A stretch of DNA of 64,000 bases from the NCBI RefSeq assembly GCF_040115645.1, contig NC_089550.1, positions 1,426,001 to 1,490,000 of the forward strand, read 5' to 3'. The DNA is from Euwallacea fornicatus (taxonomy: Eukaryota; Arthropoda; Insecta; Coleoptera; Curculionidae). The notes beneath the pieces were generated by a model, which saw nothing but the letters and a program-made list of their open reading frames with translations, had not been told where the DNA came from and ran no database searches. Positions 57,996 through 64,000 of this stretch are shown piece after piece; positions within the stretch are counted from its first letter, which is position 1, and each line of letters starts with the position of its first letter. Made by a program: the position numbers and the translations under genes.

Positions 57996-60152
57996 TTAGG
58001 CAGTACCCCCACGTACCACTACGATAATGAGATGGTCTTCCTTGATAGCTTCATCAGACAAATTAGGGCAGGATCTTTTCAGTAATTCTGTCGAAAACGG
58101 ACAAGGAGGGAAGGAGTATAACACCCCAGTTGCCTCAGTTTCCTTATTCAAAAGCGAGATAACTCCTGCTGCCTCCTTTTGTTTCAAATAAGACACCAAA
58201 TTTCGCAGAGGTCTGGTTTGAACCGAAGTGTCTTCGTTAGTTACAGAGGCAGTAGATCCAGCCAATCCCAGAAATATTGCATGGGAAGTGGCGCTCTGAA
58301 TGCGTTTCTGCACATCTTCCAATTTAGGTTGATCTAACCTAAGCCTTTGAGTTATCCGCAACTGATGTTTTCCCTCCTCGTCCTTCATTAGGCTTTCCAC
58401 AATGTCAGTATCACCTTCCATGAGGTGGAATTTAGCAGGGAAAAGGGAGTTTTTCAAAATCAAAGCCCCTTGCCATATTGTAATGCATTTTCTAGCAACC
58501 TCAGGTAAAGTTCGGCTAGACGCTAATAAACCTGCTCTTCGAGAACCGCTATCTGAATCAGAATCTGGAGAACGTCTTGGTGATCGGGAGCGAGATCTCG
58601 CAGCTCTTGAACCAGATCTCCTGTATTCAGGATCTCTGGTTCTTCCCCACTCATCAACTTCTCCTTCAGGGTATCTTCGTCTTTCGGGGTAGGGCAAAGG
58701 TCTTTCTCCTCTGTAACCATAACCAGCTCTATCATAGTCATACTCAGGGAAATCAGCCCTTCGGTAGTCATCAGCAGGGGCATCATAAGGATATGGGGGT
58801 TTGGGCTTATAAGGGGGTACAGGATTTACGTCAGAAAAATCAGTCCTTAAACGCCTATCTGGACCTCCCAATGGAAAACCTCGCATTTCTTTAACTGCTG
58901 CTTGAGCAGCATCGATGCTGTCATATAAAATATAGGCCTGATTGTCTCCTTTGGTATATTCAATTTTTTTAATTGCCCCAAATCTATCAAACTCCCTCTC
59001 AAGCTGTGGGATTGAGGTCCAAACTCCCAATCCTCCCACCCAAATTCTTGTAGTAGGAGTTGCTTTGCCATACCCAATTTTACACTGAAATTTACCAATA
59101 TATTGCCCTGAAAGTTCTACTTTGGCTCTATGACCCATGTCTAAAGTACTGAATCGAACAAAAGCAAATGCATTTCCAGTCCCTGGAGGGGGGCGTTTAA
59201 TGTCAATATCTTCTACAACTCCGTATCTCCCAAAAATTCTACGCAGTTCTTCTTCAGTTATATTAATCTCCAAATTTCCTGCAAACAAAGTTCTGGTGGC
59301 CAGAGGATCATCCTCAGGTTGAACATGATGCAAATAATTAGGAAACTTGTCTTTTTTACTCTCGTTTTTATCAAATTGGGGGCGTTGCATATGCTGCCTA
59401 GGTGGTCCATAGGCATGTGGATGAGGACCAGCCATGTGAGGAGGACCATGATGCATTGGAGGCCTAGCCATGTAAGGGTCATGAGGAAGGGGCATTACAT
59501 CTCGCCTATAGTCACGATGCATAGGAGCACCAGGTGGAGGGCCATAAGCCCTATCATAGCGGTCTAAAGGCAAGCGGCGTTCTGGTGAACGAGAGTAATG
59601 ATACCTGTCAAATTCTGGGGTAATAGACCTAGGTCTACCTCTGTAAGGGTCAGCACGAGGAACTTCGTAAACAGCTTCAACTAGAGCAACTTTGTCATAG
59701 ATGATTATGCGAGGTTTGGCATGTTTAGCATCGCGGGCATCTTCAGAGCTGCGGAAGCAAACATAAGCAACACGTTCATCTACATCATGGGAAATTCTGA
59801 TGGTTAGATCTCCATATTTCTTGTACTCTCTGTAGAGTGTGTCCTTAATGACTTCGTCACTGGCTTTGGGATGTAAAGCACTGACGCAGAGCACTTTGTA
59901 AGGGTAAGATCTTTCACTTGTGCGGGCATATTCCTCACGATGGGGGGACACGTACCTGCGAGGGCTGGGAGATCTGCCGCGGCTCCCCCGACGTCGCACG
60001 CGATCCGGGGTGACTCTTTCGTCAGAACTATCGTCGTAACGGCCCATACTAGACCTAGAGCGTTTGCTTCGTGGCGGTGTGTCCCTATCACTACTTCTTT
60101 TCATGCCAGTATTCGGTATGCTTACTGTAATACGGTCCTTCCCTTTGATCAT
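57996..60152 (-). CDS. nito: Spenito / RBM15-type split-ends protein, single coding exon
   Basis: An uninterrupted minus-strand frame from ATG at 60152 (the first ATG after an in-frame TGA) to the stop at 57996 gives 718 residues, close to Drosophila Nito (about 790). Nito/RBM15 proteins are nuclear RNA-binding subunits of the m6A methyltransferase (MACOM) complex and act in alternative splicing, including sex determination in flies, and in Wingless signalling. An N-terminal Arg/Ser-rich part (residues 17-80) is followed by RRM1 at about 85-166 (YKVLCVSAL, VAYVCFRS), a Pro/His/Tyr-rich linker, RRM2 at about 287-362 (RTLFAGNL, NAFAFVRFS), and RRM3 at about 368-439 (RIWVGGLG, QAYILYDS). An RS-rich segment near 515-540 precedes the SPOC domain at about 549-716 (CITIWQGALILKNSLFPAKF, AIFLGLAG, HLIIVVVRGG at the end). 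The layout is exactly that of the family. The intronless coding region makes a retrocopy conceivable, but the frame is intact and the UTRs are not obviously truncated. Confidence 0.96.
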   Translation of the reverse strand: MIKGKDRITVSIPNTGMKRSSDRDTPPRSKRSRSSMGRYDDSSDERVTPDRVRRRGSRGRSPSPRRYVSPHREEYARTSERSYPYKVLCVSALHPKASDEVIKDTLYREYKKYGDLTIRISHDVDERVAYVCFRSSEDARDAKHAKPRIIIYDKVALVEAVYEVPRADPYRGRPRSITPEFDRYHYSRSPERRLPLDRYDRAYGPPPGAPMHRDYRRDVMPLPHDPYMARPPMHHGPPHMAGPHPHAYGPPRQHMQRPQFDKNESKKDKFPNYLHHVQPEDDPLATRTLFAGNLEINITEEELRRIFGRYGVVEDIDIKRPPPGTGNAFAFVRFSTLDMGHRAKVELSGQYIGKFQCKIGYGKATPTTRIWVGGLGVWTSIPQLEREFDRFGAIKKIEYTKGDNQAYILYDSIDAAQAAVKEMRGFPLGGPDRRLRTDFSDVNPVPPYKPKPPYPYDAPADDYRRADFPEYDYDRAGYGYRGERPLPYPERRRYPEGEVDEWGRTRDPEYRRSGSRAARSRSRSPRRSPDSDSDSGSRRAGLLASSRTLPEVARKCITIWQGALILKNSLFPAKFHLMEGDTDIVESLMKDEEGKHQLRITQRLRLDQPKLEDVQKRIQSATSHAIFLGLAGSTASVTNEDTSVQTRPLRNLVSYLKQKEAAGVISLLNKETEATGVLYSFPPCPFSTELLKRSCPNLSDEAIKEDHLIIVVVRGGTA

Positions 60153-61415
60153 ACGCACCACTCAACACATCAATCAATTAACTGGGCACAGGCACAATGG
60201 ATGACACGGCACTCCCTTCCTAAAAACACAATGCAAAGCACTGCGATTACGATGCGACATTATGCATTAAAAACTAATCAACAATTAACTATGAAGAAAA
60301 CAACATACTTTACACCACACAGCACCAGATATACCGTCTTTTTAATAAGATTTGAAGCAAAATTTTACCACTTTGCCAACGCATAAACGTCTTCTCCATT
60401 CTCTTTCACAAAATGGCGGAGCCAATGCTGGCAACCGTTCAAACTCAAAATTTCCTATATGAAGATCGAAATATCCCTATAATAACCTAACTTTTCTGTA
60501 GAAAATTCCCTACGTCGATTATTTCTATACTGATGTTTCTCTATTCAGATATAATTTTGCCGTGCATGATATTGCTTGAAATATTGTTGTTGCTTTACAA
60601 TTAGCACTATGGTAAAAAAAATAGGCAGTTTAGTTCTTTTCAGAATGAATTATATTCTTATGCCATGTATCCAAGTGGTCGCTAATTGAAGTGTATTTCT
60701 TAAAAATCTTCTACAATTATTTGTATGCAGAGAGACGATTGTTTTTCTTTTCAAAGTCTTGACGATTTTCTTGTTCGCTTAAAATAATGATAAATTTTTC
60801 CCGCAAGTAAAGATCTCTCCAGTCCCGATTCGTGATTGAAAACATTGACGAATTTGTTATCAGCTGTTATTTCCCTCATTTGTTAATATATTTTTTTACT
60901 ATTATGTTTCAAGTCCTAAACTATGAATTGGCAATGTTGGAAGTTGTCATAGCGAGGATAATTAATATTCATAATTGTTCGTTGATTTCTGCTATCAAGA
61001 AGGTGTAATACATCCAGAATTAAAAATTATGATTCCAAATAATTGTTTTAGTTTTATTGAGTACGGATAATGTATAAAAATATAATAATGGCAAAAAAAG
61101 CAGAGGGATTGACGGAAATGCGCTGTTGCCAAAAGATCATGGTTTTAAAGAAATAACAATACAATTTTCTTAACCTCACTTTTTGAGCCCCAAAAAAAGG
61201 ATAAATTTGAACAACCCTATCATTGTTATTACCACTCTTTTATACGTTACCTAAAACCTAAACCTAAACATTCTATTTGAACTCTTAGTTAAAGATAAGG
61301 TAAGAAGATTAACGCTCTACTCATATTTCAGTTTTAAATGAAATGTCTCGACTTCACAGGTTGGAATTACGTTAGTGTAATTGAGCCTCCATCAAACATT
61401 TTCTCTTACCCAGCT
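60153..61415. other. Divergent promoter region between nito and mRpL13
   Basis: A 1.26-kb region between two start codons on opposite strands. It should contain the 5' UTR and promoter of both genes. AAAATGGCGG at 60410-60419 fits a YY1/Pho-type site often seen at housekeeping promoters and lies about 260 bp upstream of the nito ATG. No TATA box is placed convincingly; the middle part is AT-rich. Confidence 0.5.
60410..60419 (+). promoter_or_regulatory. YY1/Pho-like motif AAAATGGCGG
   Basis: Matches the YY1 core AANATGGCGG. Its position upstream of nito, in a region between divergent genes, fits a promoter-proximal element. A ten-base match alone is weak evidence, and YY1/Pho occupancy is inferred. 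Confidence 0.35.
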
Positions 61416-63008
61416 ATGTCTATTGTAAAAAGAGTTCAGGTAGGTTTGTCACAAGGTTAACATATTTTTATATTAAAAAACGAGATAAATAAGTGTTTAA
61501 ATTATTTGTTAGACAAAGATTGGCTCCGTTTGGCAGAAGTAATATCCGGTTAAAAATTGTGCAACTATTTAAAATTTACAGCAAAAGTGATATCAGTTTA
61601 ACCATTAACCATCGCATGTCAGCAATTAATGTGTACACCCTCCCTTTTTAAATGGGTGAATCAGTACAGTACAAATGGGTTATTCAAAATATAAATTGTC
61701 CCATGGAGTTGCAACTTCAAATCAGTTTTAATGCTGTCAAGCAGGGCCATTAATGTTTATATTAATTGTTTTTCTGTTGGATATATCCGGACATTTTTGA
61801 AATTTCTGTTCAAACTCCTTTGAATTTCCAAAAAACATAAATGTGTCTGGAAAATCCAAACTTATGGAAACTTTAAATAATAACGCCATGTATTGGTCCA
61901 ATTTTAACTTTATAAGTGTAATTTCAGCAATGGGCGACTTTTGCGAGAGTGTGGCACATTTATGATGCTACATGGCAAAATCCTTTTGACTCTGCAGAAA
62001 TCATTAAACGACATTTAATGGGGCTCTATAAACCCATATATCACCCAATGAGTAAGCTTATTTTATATACCTTTTTCCAAGTGGCAGATCACTACCGATT
62101 TTTTGTACACCAATATAATTCGGAAATGCCTTTAAATAAGCCCAAATATTTAATATCGCGGCAATATCGCAAGTGTGTGCACCAGAAACCTCAGTGATCT
62201 GCCACTCGCTTTTTTCTATTTATGGAATTATTTCGGAAATAATTCCTATAATTCTGAGAATTCTAATAATAATCTAACACAATTCAAAGTCTACAAAATT
62301 TGCATCAAGCAAAGTATCTTAAATTGCTCTCAGGAAACAAGATGTTAGCATCAGTACTCAAAATAATGGCATACCCTTTTAAGTACATCTGGCTAACAAA
62401 AGCTTACTTTTTTTTTCAATTCACTCTTCCATTAATGTTTTATAAATAATTCGTACATTATATTATTGATGGTTAAGTGCCTTTTGCCTCTTTGACAAAA
62501 AAATATCTCAGGCTGCCACGGCTCCTTAGTTTATTTACTGACTTACCGAATTTTTATATCTCTAACAGACGATTGCGGTGACCATGTAATAGTAATAAAC
62601 ACTTCGGAAATTGCACTGCCAGGCGATGAATGGAAGAGAAGGGTTTACTTTCATCATACAGGCTATCCCGGTGGAGCCAGCTGGACTTTAGCTTGGGAAT
62701 TGCACAAAAAAGATCCAACAATGGTATAATCCCACCTTTAATTATTCCCACTTGCATCATTGATGGTATTTTAGATCATGAAAAAGGCGGTATACAACAA
62801 TATGAAGGGAAATCTACAAAGAAGGTACACAATGCAAAGGCTACACCTCTTTCCTGATGGCAACGTGCCTGCAGATTTGTTGGAGAATATTTCAAATCAA
62901 ATTAGACAGCTGAGGCCAGTACCACAAAGACTGGACCATTACGATGAGGAAGTTGTAAAAAAATGCCCAAAGATTATCGATTATCCCAAAGATTATGTTA
63001 TCAGATAG
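61416..63008 (+). CDS. mRpL13: Mitochondrial ribosomal protein L13 (uL13m), 4 exons
   Basis: Exons are 61416-61439, 61928-62051, 62569-62723 and 62775-63008. They join in phase to 537 nt, 178 residues, the same length as human MRPL13. It is a structural protein of the large mitochondrial ribosomal subunit (bacterial L13 family). The order of blocks matches the family: RVQQWATFARVWHIYDA at the N-terminus, GLYKPIYHPMND(C)GDHVIVINT (about 39-60), KRRVYFHHTGYPGG (the L13 signature region), KKDPTMIMKKAVYNNMKGN, RRYTMQRLHLFPD and a C-terminal RLDHYDEEVVKKCP. The eight-codon first exon is short, but it reads MSIVKRVQ and joins exactly to QWATFARVWH. The weaker donor GTATAA follows exon 3. The last intron is 51 nt. 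Confidence 0.95.
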
Positions 63009-63078
63009 TAAAGGGTGTAAATTTGATTATATAAATATAGTAGAAGGAATTAACTTTTAAATATAAAAAGAAAAACAT

Positions 63079-63096
63079 AATAAACCCAATAATAAA
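63079..63096 (+). terminator. Polyadenylation signals of mRpL13
   Basis: Two AATAAA hexamers, at 63079-63084 and 63091-63096, lie 70-90 bp after the mRpL13 stop. They are well placed for 3' end formation before the convergent LTA4H gene, whose stop is at 63202. Confidence 0.6.
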
Positions 63097-63201
63097 CAAT
63101 GTAATTCACAGTCTTAAAACTTGCGATTTAAAAACCACGTTTCGGCTCATCATTCTTAATACAATCTGCAAAATGTTATTGCTTAAATCACATATCAAAT
63201 C

Positions 63202-64000
63202 CTAAAGTTCGATGCTTAAATCCTTCGCCACCATATAAGCAGAAACATGCATCATATATTGCCTATTGGCTTTAAAATTGTCAATGGCCTTTTGCCTTGT
63301 GTGTTCCCAGGCATACAAATCCCTATACAGAGGCCTGAGGAACTTCATACGCCCCATTACATTGATCCAGTTGATCACAGCCTCCACCTTCTCCTCCCAG
63401 CGCGCCATGATGCATATACGTAACCATCTGAATTTAATTTCTGCATTTTTTACATTGTCAAAGTCGAAAATTTTATTCAAATATTGAAGTTTTGTTATTG
63501 ATTGAGCAGGGTTCTCTGAGAGTCTCTGCAATATGTAAATTTTCTGGTATGTGGATAATTTCTCTTTATCTTCCACGGTGATTGGGGCTGCATCTACTCC
63601 ATTCCACTCCAAATACTTGTGTATTATTTCGTCACAAACTACTGCTAAAGATATGTCGTACTTTGGTATCACTCGAGGCATTCCTGGGCTGTATAACCAC
63701 GTTTGCCAATCTATGGTGTTAATTATGTTCATTCCAGAAAAGTACTTTTGAAAGTATGCTTTAAATGTGCCAGAATCAATAGATTGGTATTTGTACTCCT
63801 CAAAATACGCTCGCATAAAGGGTTCCATTTTAGCTGAAGAAAATACTAATAGCATACACAATTATGAACTATTAATAGAAGTACCTGGACCCCCAACAAT
63901 ATTTTCCAAATACCTCAAAAACGTTTGTCCTTTTTCGTATGGAACAATGGAAAAGGCATCATCTGGGTGGACTCCATTGAGATCGACCACCAGCTGAGTT
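63202..64000 (-). CDS. LTA4H: Leukotriene A4 hydrolase-type aminopeptidase, C-terminal part (5' end outside window)
   Basis: Two minus-strand exons are visible: 64000-63885 (cut by the window edge) and 63833-63202, joining in phase (G|CT, Ala) across a 51-nt intron. M1-family zinc aminopeptidases of this type cleave N-terminal residues from short peptides in the cytosol; in vertebrates the enzyme also makes leukotriene B4. The first exon carries VPYEKG, whose Tyr corresponds to catalytic Tyr383 of the human enzyme, and IVGGP. The second carries DWQTWLYSPGMP, then the C-terminal helical domain with EIKFRWLRICI and GRMKFLRPLYRDL; the Arg and Lys of GRMKF correspond to the substrate-carboxylate site. 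It ends VAKDLSIEL. The zinc-binding HEXXH part lies beyond the window. The residue matching human Tyr378 is Phe here (AFSIVPY). Aminopeptidase B is the nearest alternative, but LTA4H fits better. Confidence 0.92.

Noticed and set aside
60150..60161. nito start at GTG, three codons before the ATG
   Set aside because: GTG initiation is not expected in an insect nuclear gene; the first ATG after the in-frame TGA is at 60152.
59940..60386. 148-codon plus-strand frame over the nito start
   Set aside because: It is an antisense shadow of the RS-rich start of nito and runs into its UTR.
1..64000. tRNA, rRNA and snRNA genes
   Set aside because: I looked for B-box-like GGTTCGA stems and known snRNA starts and found none convincing; a covariance-model scan would be needed to rule them out.

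Overview
The window is AT-rich eukaryotic nuclear DNA, almost certainly from an insect and most likely a beetle. The evidence is split genes with GT-AG introns, several of them only 43-60 nt long next to introns of 2-11 kb; a clearly insect-type UDP-glycosyltransferase; orthologues of Wnt5, UBXN6, spenito, mRpL13 and leukotriene A4 hydrolase; and Tc1 and mariner fossils plus many TA-flanked elements with CAGGGTGTT / AACACCCTG ends. The order assignment is inference. No operons, CRISPR arrays, tRNAs or rRNAs were seen.

Layout: 1-7836 is gene-poor, with a 23-bp inverted repeat near 1.1-1.2 kb and a decayed tandem array at 3.57-4.6 kb. A five-coding-exon UGT gene lies on the minus strand (9676 to 7837), with a probable untranslated first exon beyond 9731. 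From 9.7 to 22.9 kb I see no coding gene. This stretch holds a ~180-bp tandem array, two TA-flanked non-autonomous transposons (one with a transposase remnant, one with seven 21-bp units), another possible decayed array at about 16 kb, and a T-rich block before Wnt5. Wnt5 occupies 22921-50861 on the plus strand as six coding exons that join in frame to 372 residues with all 24 Wnt cysteines. Its introns total nearly 27 kb and carry a mariner fossil, a Tc1 element with recognisable 37-bp inverted ends, a 145-bp-arm inverted repeat, small minisatellites and a ~165-bp tandem array.

The last 14 kb is gene-dense: a possible small membrane-protein ORF (52040-52312, +), UBXN6 (52847-54905, +, seven exons), spenito/RBM15-like nito (60152 to 57996, -, one coding exon), mRpL13 (61416-63008, +, four exons), and the C-terminal part of an LTA4H-type aminopeptidase (64000 to 63202, -, cut by the window edge). 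nito and mRpL13 are divergent across 1.26 kb; UBXN6/nito and mRpL13/LTA4H are convergent. These are unrelated genes (signalling ligand, p97 cofactor, m6A/splicing factor, mitochondrial ribosome, peptidase) and do not form a pathway.

I did not find a convincing undescribed multi-gene system. The best leads are the altered donor-sugar site of the UGT, the unrecognised transmembrane ORF between Wnt5 and UBXN6, several unrelated decayed tandem arrays that share a nucleosome-like 155-180 bp period, and the 21-bp palindromic-core array inside a MITE. All exon joins, repeat alignments and phases were worked out by eye and need cDNA or alignment checks.
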